A DNA stretch of 64,000 nucleotides, taken from NCBI RefSeq assembly GCF_905475465.1, contig NC_062249.1, forward strand, positions 818,501 through 882,500. The letters are read 5' to 3'. Source of the stretch: Pieris napi (taxonomy: Eukaryota > Arthropoda > Insecta > Lepidoptera > Pieridae). Shown here piece by piece: positions 54,342 to 64,000 of this stretch (its first letter is position 1; the number at the start of each line of letters is the position of its first letter). Under the pieces are notes generated by a model. That model made no database searches and was not told the DNA's origin. It saw only the letters and a program-made list of their open reading frames with translations. The position numbers were made by a program, and so were the translations under genes.

Positions 54342-54365
54342 AGAAAGAAAGAAAGAAAGAAAAAA
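54342..54365. repeat. (GAAA)n microsatellite at a LINE 3' end
   Basis: aaagaaagaaagaaagaaag directly precedes the LINE 3' UTR at 54366-54523 (minus). The same arrangement, UTR then (TTTC)n, is seen at 62521-62645, so it is the element's terminal repeat. Confidence 0.75.
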
Positions 54366-54523
54366 ACTTGATTATGCACAATATACAAGATATTTAGATA
54401 AAGTAAAGTGCACTGGCCCCCACACTAGGATTCCCTGTGTTGTGGGCAGCCAGTCTCTTCCTTTTTACATGAAAACAGTATTTTATAAGTTATATTAATT
54501 ATTTCTACACATTTATATTAAAA

Positions 54524-54919
54524 CTATTTTTGTACAATAAGAATATTTTCAGTATCAGAATACGACAGGTTAATAAGATATCGTTTGAGATGTTTAGTAA
54601 ATGTATGTAATGTGATTTTTGAAATGTTAGTGATAATTTTGTTTTTAATGAAGTGGTTAAAGATGAAAGGGCTTTGGAAGGAGAAAAAGCGTTGGGCGAA
54701 GAAAGTGCGAGTTTTGGGTTGCTTAAATATGAGTTTGCGTTTTGTTTGATGCGGTGCGGTGGGTGTTTGTTTCCAAAAAAGTCTGCATATTGCTATTAAA
54801 TATAATTGTCTCACAGTTAAAAGTTTAGTTTCATTGTACAATTTTGAAGTTGAGTAGCGGAAAGGTTTCTTATATGAGATCTTAAGAATGGCACGTTGGG
54901 TGCGCTCAATTTTCAGCAT
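54524..54919 (-). pseudogene. LINE ORF2 C-terminal fragment (131 residues)
   Basis: Reads KIERTQRAILKISYKKPFRY, SKLYNETKLLTVRQLYL and ends TENILIVQK with a stop. The 'ERTQR..LK..Y.KP..Y.T..LY....LLTVRQL' pattern belongs to the connection and C-terminal domain of CR1/Jockey-type LINEs. The 3' UTR (54366-54523) contains cactaggattccctgtgttg, shared with 62521-62570. A SINE interrupts the 5' side at 54928. Confidence 0.75.
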
Positions 54920-54927
54920 TGAAGACG

Positions 54928-55092
54928 CAGTGTTGGCCTAGTGGCTTCAGCGAGCGACTCTCATACCTGAGGTCGTAGGTACGATCCCCGGCTGTGCACC
55001 AATGGACTTTCTTTCTATGTGTGCATTTTAACATTTGCTCGAACGGTGAAGGAAAACATCGTGAGGAGATCCGACATGTCTTAGACCCAAAT
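54928..55092 (+). repeat. tRNA-derived SINE, 3'-truncated
   Basis: cagtgttggcctagtggctt (A-box region) and ggtacgatccccgg (B box, one change), then the body to gtcttagacccaaatattgg. It is one of the best-preserved heads in the window. Confidence 0.75.
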
Positions 55093-56295
55093 ATTGGGCC
55101 AAAAATTTGCAATATTAAGGAGCAAGTGTGTAAAATAAATATATACATGTGAATTTTCTCTTTGTTTATCTCTCAAAACACTGTTTTACTATATAAAAAA
55201 CGTAAATTACTGAGACAATCTCATTAAATATCAGTCAGCAAGTAACCAAGCGATTTTCATTGTCGACACGTGTTATTAATTATAGGTTTTACCTTAATCT
55301 ATTTAATTTATTATAGAACAAAGGAAAACTTTCCATCTTCATAGCTCCAAAGAAATTATTAAAATACGTCAGAACCGCATAATAGTTGAACAAGTTATAA
55401 CTTTGTGTAACAGCCTTGAATAGACGTTTCCTTGTGGCGTACCGATTCGTTCTATTGCGAACTACAATTACTCTTACGAAACGGGTTTTAAGAAACAGAA
55501 TAAATGGTAGCTAAGCAGTGATTTATATAGTTCTTTTTTAAATTGTGCAATAGCTCGCCTAATACTGTAAATAGTGTGCAGTCGCCAAACCCCTTAAGAA
55601 TTAAATGTTAATTTAAATAAATGTTAATCGAGAGTATTTGGTGAATGCACACACGCTGTGTACACAATTCAAATAGGTTCTAAGTTTAAATCTATTGTCA
55701 TTTAAAGGAATATTGTAATATTTTCGAGATCTTTTTCATCTTTAAAACATAACTTTTTTTATGTTACAGGAGGCAAACGGCCTCCTTGATGTTAAGTGCT
55801 ACCGCCGCCCATGGACACGTAATTAGTTAACCTAGCAACATCTTATAGTGACTATATAAATATTGCAAATCTTTTACTATATGGCCCTCGCATCGAAACA
55901 TAATGTATCTTACAAGTAATATACGTTATATTAAATTAGATTGTTGAGTGCGATTGCCAAGTCAAATCAAAAATATATAATTCAGAACGAAGTTATAGGG
56001 GGCCGAAAATTTCCGTAACTGCTACGAGAAATGGATTTTTGCTTTTTTGTTATTTTGCCTTGCCACTATTTTGCTCGAGTTGGCAGACTTCAAATAAATT
56101 AACTAATTAATTTCAAAACATTACGTTACAACATTTCCAAGATTCAAGAGATATTCACCACAGCATAATCACCCGTTACAAGATTGCCTTAATGATACTA
56201 GATAGATGTATGTTTTAAGTGAGTCGTAACATATTAATGATATTATTAATTAATTAATATTAACTGATTAATTTGTATCAATGTAATTTGTGAGA
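55093..56295. other. Intergenic sequence with minor scraps
   Basis: AT-rich. The only recognised piece is a short LINE 3' scrap at 55756-55819 (aggaggcaaacggcctcctt; ccgccgcccatggacac). Confidence 0.5.
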
Positions 56296-56516
56296 GCAGT
56301 ATTGACCTAGTGGTTTCAAATCGCGACTTTCATCCCTGGGCCCGTAGGTTCGATCCCCGGCTGTGTGTAACACTCGTTCGTACTGTGAAGGAAAACATCG
56401 TGAAACCGGCCTACTTTACACCGAAAAAGTCGACGGCGTTTGCCAGGCACAGAATGGTTGATCGGAACAGAAACAGAAATCTTAGGCCCATACCTAAAAG
56501 GTTGTAGCGCCCAACT
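56296..56516 (+). repeat. tRNA-derived SINE with internal deletions
   Basis: gcagtattgacctagtggtt, ggttcgatccccggctgtgt, ggaaaacatcgtgaaaccg and the 3' end aaggttgtagcgccca. Confidence 0.75.
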
Positions 56517-57274
56517 GTAGTGATACCCAAAACAAACCAGAGACAAATTATATCTATGATATTATTTGACATATCCTGTATCTATGTTCAATCGTATATA
56601 TGAAATTAGGTTGATTTGTAGTCAAATTACCGTAAATACCATCGCTAAATCAATTCGGCATTGTAACCTGACCTACAAACCATATTTGATAGATATACAT
56701 TCAGATAACATACATTAAGGAGGCAACGGGCGTCTTTATTACAAGTGATCTCTTCCAATCCTAGTAAGGAAAAATAAAACAAGAAATACTAAGGGTAAAG
56801 TGCAAAAAGCGCATAATTAAATTCAACAAGTACAAAATCAAAAAAAAAAAAGTTACACTAATTTTAAGAGCCCTAATCACGATGCCAGCTTCTAAAATTC
56901 ATAAAAATAATAATAAAAAAAGATATGGCTAAGAGCTGTTTATACAGATAATTGATACAATTTTAAAAGAAGCCACAACATTACAAAACCTACTTCGAAA
57001 TGTTCCCTTGTTCGGATTTGTTTTATTGCTGCTGTGAGATAGCTCGTGGTGGTACGCTAATGATATCCTTTACTTGAAGGTCATAATGGTATACAAGGAA
57101 TGAATATTCTCATTACTTTTTAATGATAATCGTGGTAATGATAATAAAACACGAACGTATTGCTCGACATATTTAATGATTTACTTGATGTAAGATTTTA
57201 TTATTAACAATTTTCTTAACTAAAAACGATACCTAACCTTAAAAGATAATAACTAAAATATATTATTAAAAGGA

Positions 57275-57480
57275 GTCCCTTTAGGCAAGGTTCCGAAGAT
57301 ACTGGCAGCGTTCCCCCTTTGAATAGCTAGACTAATTAATTCTAGGTCCGAGGTAGCTGCCAGCTCTTCGGTCTCCTATGATGTCGACTAATCTTTTTGC
57401 TATTTCCTTAACGCCTTACAGCGCTAGGACCCCACAGACACCGAATGGGACAAAATCATATCCGGAGCCTAGACCCCTGA
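57275..57480 (-). pseudogene. Relic ORF C terminus of an unidentified transposable element
   Basis: Minus-strand frames read YDFVPFGVCGVLAL, then GVKEIAKRLVDIIGDRRAGS and, after a frameshift, LAIQRGNAASIFGTL. The 'RRAGSYL..RIS.AIQRGNAAS..GTL' pattern is one I associate with a repeated reverse-transcriptase-linked C terminus in invertebrate elements, but I cannot name the family. Confidence 0.35.
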
Positions 57481-57815
57481 ATGATTATAATGATGTCGAT
57501 CTATACAAATGCTATGTAAGTGCTATGTAAATAAATAACGTCTTGCCTCAAGTATTTATAAATTTATAGGACAAACAAGTAGACAAGAAAAGATAAATAC
57601 AGTATCAGAAGGCTTACAAGTGCGAAGTGAAAGCCTATTGGCTTTCTTATAAAGCGTGGTCAAAGTACGGAGTTTATTACATACTACGATTTTTGTCATT
57701 TAAAATAAATGGTTGTCATGATAATATGTCATTAAGTTTACGTTCTAATATGTTTGTTAGCTGCTTTTTTTGTAAATTTGTCACATGAAAATTAAATAAA
57801 TAGTCATTATTTTTT

Positions 57816-58310
57816 GAAGTTATACTTCTTTAGGCGCGTTATGAAAAATTTATGAGAGTGAAATTTTACGATGCACGCGCACCGTGACACAAAATTATCA
57901 GTATGGGCGCCGAGCGTGCGCGAGCGAGATGGGAATAAGACAATCTACAAGTAAAAAGGAATAAAATATGCGTGACGTTAGCAGCTATGCCAAGAATTTT
58001 GAATGACCATAATGACATTTGTCTTTACCTTTTAAACAAATAAAGGAGTTTTAATTATTTTTTCAAAGAAATTTAGCAATGCTTTTTCACAAAGACCTAT
58101 TGTTACTTAGTTAAAAGGTTATGAAACATACCTAGTTATTAAATTGAATTAATAATATAATAAAATAATAAATAATTATTATTATTAATATTAATTAATA
58201 ATTGAATAATATACGAAATATTAAATATCGTTAAATTATTAACGCTAAATATTTATTATTAATTATTTAATATTTTAAAAAAATAAAGAAAGCCAAAGAA
58301 GTATAACTTC
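57816..58310. mobile_element. MITE with GAAGTTATACTTCTTT ends (copy B)
   Basis: Left end gaagttatacttctttaggc, right end its inverted form (gccaaagaagtataacttc). Flanking and subterminal cgcg-containing phrases (gatgcacgcgcaccgtg, ggcgccgagcgtgcgcg) stand out in this AT-rich DNA. Same family as 2241-2568. The inner 58130-58290 is almost pure A/T. Confidence 0.6.
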
Positions 58311-60254
58311 TTACGCGCGTACATAAGTACACGCACCATTTTTTAAAGTTATTAAACCTTTTAATAACCTACTGTATCTGCTGTTTATGTATTATGTTTA
58401 ACTGTGTACATTACGTAATGCAATATTTCAGTGGGCAGCTGGTTCCTTATAGTGGTTGTGCACGGCAAAAACTACCTTAAAGATTTATGTACCAATGTAC
58501 TAGTGTGCCGAGCGTTGGCGAGTTTTTGTAAATACAATAAAATAAAAACTATTTCAGGCAATTTGCGAAGTAAAATTTGAATGGCTTTGCATAATTTTAC
58601 TACCATTAAAATTGTTTTAAAACACTTTGTATTTATTCATGTTATTAGGAACCAGCTTAAAAAAATAGACTTTAAAATAATAGTTTTGATTCCGTTGACA
58701 TATTAAGAGCAAAATATTGAAAGCAAGTTTACTGCCAAACAAAACAAGACGGTTTTTAGTTGAGAAATAATAGAACAATTGACTTCCGAAGTTGGATACA
58801 TTCCAGAAATCAATTGTGTCTTAGTTTCAATATTTGATTTCAATAAACACACAAAGTCTAGAATAAACAACTCTATAGAAAGAAAACTAAATTTTATACC
58901 GCTTTTTTTCACTTAAATATTATAAATATATGTAGCATTAATTTAAACTAAGATTACTTTTAAATTAAATTTAAACCATTCAGGAACCCTACAGTCGATC
59001 TTTATTCAGAATGCGACATCACACATCACATAACAGTCAGACAACTATACATAAAAATATAATTATCTATCAACATCAAAAATTCATTTATGATGATGCC
59101 ATCGCAAATAGACGAACACATAGAGTCTGTCCCACCATTCAAACTAAAACAAGTTATTTACAAAAATGTCAATGTTATACAGGCCCCCATGTTGTACAAT
59201 AGACTGAATAAAATTCGGAATATTTATCCCCTTAATATCTATGAATGTAAAATAACACTGGTTGAACGGCTAAAACTACATAAATATAAAGAAATAGAAA
59301 ACTTGTTTGCTAATGTAAAATAATAAAATTTTCCAATTTAAAATATCTAACTTCAGTCCTAAGAGTGTTCAAAAATTAATTTAAATAGAAAACCTTTATC
59401 CTAAATTTTAGTTTCCATAATTAAAACAAAAAATCTTTGTCGAAGTTGACATCTACTTTTTAGATTCTACCCTCATTTAGTTTAATAAACAATAAAAATA
59501 TAACCCGAATTAACATCTAATGACAAACTACTTAACCAATTTGTCAATTTGACAAAACTAGCGTTTAAGATACAGGCTAGACCTAATTTAAACGCTAGTG
59601 CTCATAGAATTACTTTATGTACGAGGTTAACCAAAATGAATAGTGAGAACACAACGATTCGAAGGTACGACAACAATATTATTTCAGATAAAGAACTTGG
59701 TGTATCATTTCCCTTCTCCATAATATTTGAACAGCACATACACAGATAAAAAATCATTACAATTGCAGTTTCAATAAATACTCGAGCAGGTACCGAGCGA
59801 GCTATCCGACAAATTAATATTGGAACTATTGAAATCTTTTATTAAAATGAGAATGTAAGTCAAGCTTTTATCAAAAACCTTGTTGAAATAACTTGAGGTT
59901 GAAAATTTGTGATTCGTATTTTGGTTTCGCTATTCTCCTTTTATTGGCAAAGGCCTTGTAATAAATAAATGGAAATAAAATAATGCGTAAAATTCTCGTG
60001 TCTCTCTCGACCGATTCTTATGAAATTTTTTATGCTGAGAATCGGCTACTATCTATCTTTCAAAAGCCCCAGATGGCTCATCTGATACCGCCGCCCATGG
60101 ATACTCCAGCTCCAGCTCGTGTGATAAAAATATTCATAGTAAAAATAATAATCCCCTATTTAATAAAAAAAAGTATAATAAATATTATAATTTGAACATG
60201 TTAAAAAATAATAAAACCTACATGTAATTATCATTATTAATACATAATAATAGT
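58311..60254. other. Intergenic sequence
   Basis: Mostly unrecognised AT-rich DNA. There is a LINE 3' scrap at 58428-58486 (agtgggcagctggttcc), an RTE-like scrap at 59993-60072 (aaaattctcgtgtctctc; gagaatcggctactatc), and a plus-strand open stretch at 59011-59323 with no family I can name. Confidence 0.45.
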
Positions 60255-60806
60255 CTAGACAATATCGTGTATCTTCCTGCCTCTATTAATAAGATTCAAT
60301 CCATCCACAAAATTGATGGAGGTCCTTGCCATACCTCGAGGCTCTGGATTGTCGACATCTTCACTTATCGGCACGTACGATTTGAAATAATCATTTTCTA
60401 CTCCCGTCTGTTTCGTTTCTTTTTTCAACATTTTCTTTATTTCCTTTAACATAAATTTTATTTTTTCCAAGTTCTGTGCGTCACTTGGCCCACTGTTGAC
60501 TCTTGTAACTTCTGGTTGTATAACAGTGTCAATATCATTTAAATCTTGTTGGATAGCATCATCATGTAAATCATTTTCTTTTCGACTCACCTCTTCACTT
60601 ATATCCTTTATGGAAACTTCTTGAGACTTACTAGAAGCTTGATCTTCAGGTTTTTCAGTCAAATTAACATGAGGCGTTTCATCTATTTTTAGTTGTTGAG
60701 GTACACCATTTGTTTTAAAATCTAAATTACGCAGCGTAATGATTCTTGAGTTTCCATAAGTCATTAATAATTCGCACGTGACAATTAAAAATATTTTAAG
60801 TATCAT
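60255..60806 (-). CDS. Predicted secreted, cysteine-free small protein (183 residues)
   Basis: I do not recognise the family. The frame is open from 60893, but the Met at 60806 begins a good signal peptide, MILKIFLIVTCELLMTYGNS, with likely cleavage after about residue 20, so I choose it. Mature sequence is rich in Asp, Glu, Lys and Asn and has no cysteine. It includes an acidic stretch (ISEEVSRKENDLHDDA), an amphipathic Lys-rich helix (LEKIKFMLKEIKKMLKK) and the C terminus GLNLINRGRKIHDIV. The G-R-K near the end could be an amidation/processing site, but there are no repeated peptides. It is single-exon on current evidence. It could be a secreted regulatory, salivary or structural protein. 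Codons show no decay, so a real gene is likely. Confidence 0.55.
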   Translation of the reverse strand: MILKIFLIVTCELLMTYGNSRIITLRNLDFKTNGVPQQLKIDETPHVNLTEKPEDQASSKSQEVSIKDISEEVSRKENDLHDDAIQQDLNDIDTVIQPEVTRVNSGPSDAQNLEKIKFMLKEIKKMLKKETKQTGVENDYFKSYVPISEDVDNPEPRGMARTSINFVDGLNLINRGRKIHDIV

Positions 60807-60893
60807 ATTTACCGTGTAGGTCATTTGTTGCGACTGCATTGAAATGGCAAGCCGTGGTGGATTGAGGCGTGAAATTGAGGTAATGAAATGCAT

Positions 60894-61553
60894 TGTTAGA
60901 TCATTGAGGCGGTAACGTTGAAGATTTAAATTAAAATCTAGAAAATTCGAATTATCAACGGATGATTAGTTTTTAGCCATACTAAATGAGTGTAATGTAG
61001 GTTGTTTTTCTGAATAAAATCTGATTGTTTTACTAATTTTTATATTAATGTACATACAATTCAGAATTATTAATAGCTACGAGCCAAAATATAGATGATA
61101 TATAATAATATTTTGTCCATTTATTAAAATATATTAAAGAAAAAACTTGAACATTAAAGATCCAGCCATAGATTTCTTTTAATTAAAATAATTTTAGAAT
61201 AATAACAGCCAAACATTTAATATAACCTGTCTGTTGTAATTTACCACATTTGTGGGAGTCAGCAATTATCAACAAGTTGGCAACACTGGGGATTGTTCAG
61301 CTAAATGCTTTAATGGACTACACACAGCGAACTTCTAGTATTGATCCAATTGAAATCAACGTCAAAGTTGCACTTTAAGCTTCAGATTTTTTCGCTTTCA
61401 GCAAATTTCATTGCGAACATTCATCCATAACGAACTTTCATGTGAGTATGTATTTACAACTATGAACAATTGTACCCACAGTAACTTAAATAGCTAACAC
61501 ATTAATGGCAACCTATTAATATTTAACTGTTAAGTCACATTGCGTATAAAAAT
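60894..61553. other. Upstream region of the secreted-protein ORF
   Basis: 660 bp of AT-rich DNA. I see no convincing TATA box or repeat. Confidence 0.4.
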
Positions 61554-61773
61554 CAGTGGTGCTACAACTTTTTTAGGTATCTATCAACGAATTTAGTAGG
61601 CAAGTAGGTGATCAGCCTCCTGTGCCTGACACACACTGTCGACTTTTTGGGTCTCAGTTTCCTCACGAAGTTTTCTTTCACCGTAAGAGCGAATGCTAAT
61701 TGCACATCCGGGGATAGAGACTACGACGTCAGGGATGAGTCGTACGGTGAAGCCACTAGGCCAACACTGCTCT
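61554..61773 (-). repeat. tRNA-derived SINE with small deletions
   Basis: cagtggtgctacaactttt, ggtgatcagcctcctgtgcc and the head gaagccactaggccaacact. The B-box region is deleted to 'ggggatagagactacgac'. Confidence 0.75.
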
Positions 61774-61814
61774 TATTACCGTATAAGATTAAGTTAATTA
61801 TTGCAACAAATGTA

Positions 61815-62350
61815 AAAAGCAGGAGCTACAGCTAAAGTACAAAAGCCTTTACTGGATGCTAGGAAGAAACTCAAGACTTTCTCTAGATAACAAACTTCTT
61901 ATATATAAAGTCATCCTTAAGCCCATTTGGACATATGGCCTCCAACTATGGGGCAGCGCAAGTGATACTAACATAAACATACTCCAGCGACAACAGAACA
62001 AGATCCTAAGAGCAGTTGCAGAAGTACCCTGGTACATAACAAACAATGAAGTTCACGAGCACCTTAACATGAGAACAATCAAAGAGGAAATCCGCAGACT
62101 GGCAGCTAAATACAAAGAGCGGTTAAGCTGTCACCCGAATAAACTTGCTCGCCAACTCACCATTAGACAGTATGTGAGTCGACTAAAACGTCACTATGTT
62201 CTAGAGCTAGAAGACCGGCAGTAGCTCTAGACAGAAGATGAGTAGATGCTTCCAATGGGAAGTCGCTCCACATGACAGCACCACAGAAAAAATTTGCTCA
62301 TAGCCTTGGGGCTGATTGCAAATAAACGCAGAAAATAAAAAAATAAAAAA
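61815..62350 (+). pseudogene. Jockey-clade LINE ORF2 C terminus and 3' UTR with poly(A)
   Basis: Open frame KQELQLKYKSLYWMLGRN, SRLSLDNKLLIYKVILKPIW, TYGLQLWGSAS, NILQRQQNKILRA and VHEHLNMRTI to a stop at 62224. 'LLIYK.ILKPIWTYG.QLWG.AS..NI.ILQR.Q.K.LR' is the signature of the Jockey clade after the RT. The 3' UTR ends in AATAAACG and an A-rich tail near 62350. It is 5'-truncated and free of frameshifts, so relatively young. Confidence 0.8.
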
Positions 62351-62520
62351 AATTATTGCAACAAAAATAATTAGAATAATTGTACACAATATTTTATGCC
62401 TTCATGATTTGCTGACAAATCATGACGACCGCGACGCAAGCGATCGATCGTTGTAAAGAAACTGTCACTCATTTGTATATGATAAAATACTTTTAAAACA
62501 ACAAAACTTATTAACACATT

Positions 62521-62645
62521 AACTGCCCACAACACAGGGAATCCTAGTGTGTGCCAGTGCACTTTACTTTACCTTAATATCCTGTATATTGTGTATAATA
62601 AAGTTCTCTTTTCTTTCTTTCTAAGAGACTAATTTTTTAGGTACT
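62521..62645 (+). repeat. LINE 3' UTR fragment with (TTTC)n tail
   Basis: ctgcccacaacacagggaat, cagtgcactttactttacc and ttctcttttctttctttct. It is the inverted counterpart of the LINE end at 54340-54523. Confidence 0.75.
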
Positions 62646-62860
62646 TCTCGCAATAGAGCCTTTACAATAATCCAATTTAATTACAAATTCGATTAAACGT
62701 CGGCTGATTGATTATTTTTTAGAATAACAATTTTCCACTCGAAAAGTAATTAATCAAGTCGGCAGTTTCAATTTCTTGGCCTCAACATAAAGCTGTTTCA
62801 TTAAATTCTGACTAATATTTTTTTTACCTGAATAATGAATGAATTAAAACAAAAAAAAAA

Positions 62861-63045
62861 CTTGGCGATTAAAAAGAGTAGCGGAGAGTTTATTACCAGT
62901 TCTTCTCTTCCGTTCTACGCTCTTGATTCGAGAACTGGCAGTCAATGTAAAATTAGAAGCATTTCATATATATTTATTTTTTGACATTCATAAGTGTACA
63001 TTTTGTTACCTACATGAATAAATGGTTTTTAAATTTGAATTTTCA
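62861..63045 (+). repeat. LINE/SINE shared 3' tail module
   Basis: cttggcgattaaaaagagta, ttctcttccgttctacgctc, gttacctacatgaataaatg and a terminal aaatttgaatttt. It starts directly after an A-run, as if it were the 3' part of a composite. Confidence 0.75.
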
Positions 63046-63284
63046 ATGATGTCGTACGGAACTAGAAAACAAATAAAATACAGCGTTTCTCATTTTATTA
63101 ATTAATGTTTTGTCACGAATTAATGTACACTACTTTTCGTAAGAGCGATTTTTTATATAGGTAACAGCGGGCAAACGCGCACGAGGCATGTAATACCTCC
63201 GCCCATAGACACTTACATACCAGAGGGATCTCAAGTACGTGACCGGTGTTTAATGCCCATAGTCACTATACATGTAATATATAT

Positions 63285-63602
63285 CTAATATATAAAATTC
63301 TCGTGTCACAGTTTTCGTTGCCATACTCCTCCGAAACGGCTTGACCGATTTTGATGAAATTTTTTGTGCTTATCCGGTATCTATGAGAATCGGCCAACAT
63401 CTATTTTTCATCGCTCTAAATGTTAGGGGTAGTCCACCCCTGAATTTTTATTTTTTAGACAAAATTTCTAATTTCTATTTTTTTATGATACAACATACAA
63501 AAATACATACAATACTCAATTTTCACCCGTCTACGATCAACCCCTATTTTTTTATTATAAATGATATACATGGCAAAACGACGTTTGCCCGGTCAGCTAG
63601 TA
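63285..63602. repeat. RTE-like non-coding repeat, inverted copy
   Basis: aaaattctcgtgtcacagt, actcctccgaaacggcttga, tttcacccgtctacgatcaa and gtttgcccggtcagctagta. Inverted relative to 18369-18696. The open frame across it is fortuitous. Confidence 0.7.
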
Positions 63603-63685
63603 ATATATATATTATATATACCCTGAGGTCATGCGTTATGTCCCATCTGTCCCATAGATAATCTATCTGTGTAACCAACACTTTT

Positions 63686-63867
63686 TAAATTCAAATCCAA
63701 AAATCATTTATTCATTTAGGTAACACAATGTACAGTTACGAACGTCACTTAAGAAAAAAGATAATAAATGCTTATAATTTATATTTATTGCCAGTTCTCA
63801 AATCAAGGGCGTAGAACGGACGAGAAGAACTGGCAAACTAAATTCTCCGCCATTCTTTTAATCGCCA
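63686..63867 (-). repeat. LINE/SINE shared 3' tail module
   Basis: aattcaaatccaaaaatcat (terminal repeat), gccagttctcaaatcaaggg, gtagaacggacgagaagaac and cattcttttaatcgcc. Minus-strand copy of the same module as at 62861. Confidence 0.75.
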
Positions 63868-64000
63868 AGCTTTTGCTTAATAAAATGTTTTTAAGGTGCT
63901 GAAACCGATGTTTAATTTTACAATAATCGACACAGTGTGTTTAAATTAAAAAACTGAATTACTCATCGACAAACTATTATTAAACGAAAAATGATTAATG

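Noticed and set aside
55470..55500. cgGTAAGAG-type donor on minus as an upstream CUB-gene exon
   Set aside because: No open segment with an acceptor in matching phase precedes it.
59011..59323. Two overlapping plus-strand open frames as a small gene
   Set aside because: One frame reads NVIQAPMLYNRLNKIRN, which might be an old LINE C terminus, but the signal is too weak to call.
60806..60893. Upstream Met at 60893 as the start of the secreted protein
   Set aside because: It would place 29 non-hydrophobic residues before the signal peptide; the Met at 60806 gives a conventional N terminus.

Overview
This window looks like nuclear DNA from an insect, most likely a moth or butterfly. It is AT-rich, genes are interrupted by GT-AG introns, and most of it consists of transposable elements typical of Lepidoptera: tRNA-derived SINEs, LINEs of the Jockey/CR1 and RTE types, a Helitron-like element, PIF/Harbinger, hAT and pogo derivatives, and fold-back MITEs. 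I see no prokaryotic, CRISPR or operon features. The species call is an inference from repeat style.

Host genes. The main host gene is on the minus strand and runs across most of the window. I assembled six coding segments from splice sites and reading phase, in transcript order: 52617-52551, 50144-50065, 24444-24096, 13990-13923, 2036-1178 and 352-252. Every junction keeps frame and every intron is GT-AG. The joined segments total 1,524 nt. They encode an extracellular protein with CUB-like modules followed by a C-type lectin domain whose C-terminal half lies beyond the left edge. Its 5' end was not found to the right. A second gene (ATG at 32328, terminal exon 32269-33059, plus strand) sits antisense inside the 25.6-kb intron and encodes an unrecognised basic 243-residue protein. 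A third, intronless candidate (60806-60255, minus) encodes a small secreted protein of unknown role.

Layout. 1-2,100: RTE tail and lectin exons. 2,100-7,300: MITE, LINE relic and two seemingly identical 1,501-bp Harbinger derivatives. 7,300-13,900: intron with LINE and SINE relics. 14,000-24,000: retrotransposon 3' tails, a full-length SINE with target duplication, two related palindromic MITEs and a 5'-truncated LINE (23,965-21,480). 24,100-33,100: CUB exon, possible copia-like LTR, a 1.25-kb long-TIR transposon inside a SINE, then the nested gene. 33,103-40,490: a near-perfect 476-bp palindrome, a decayed Helitron-like element (Rep, then PIF1 helicase) broken by a Penelope-like insertion, and a 118-bp tandem array. 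41,000-48,100: SINE, LINE relic, hAT MITE with perfect 8-bp duplication, and a LINE with a 933-residue ORF. 48,300-64,000: the two most 5' CUB-gene segments, a pogo-type MITE, LINE/SINE relics and the secreted-protein ORF.

The host genes show no operon-like cooperation. Autonomous elements and probable non-autonomous partners occur together, notably the two RT-encoding LINEs and several short elements sharing their 3' tail. All family names come from recognition by eye; no database search was run.
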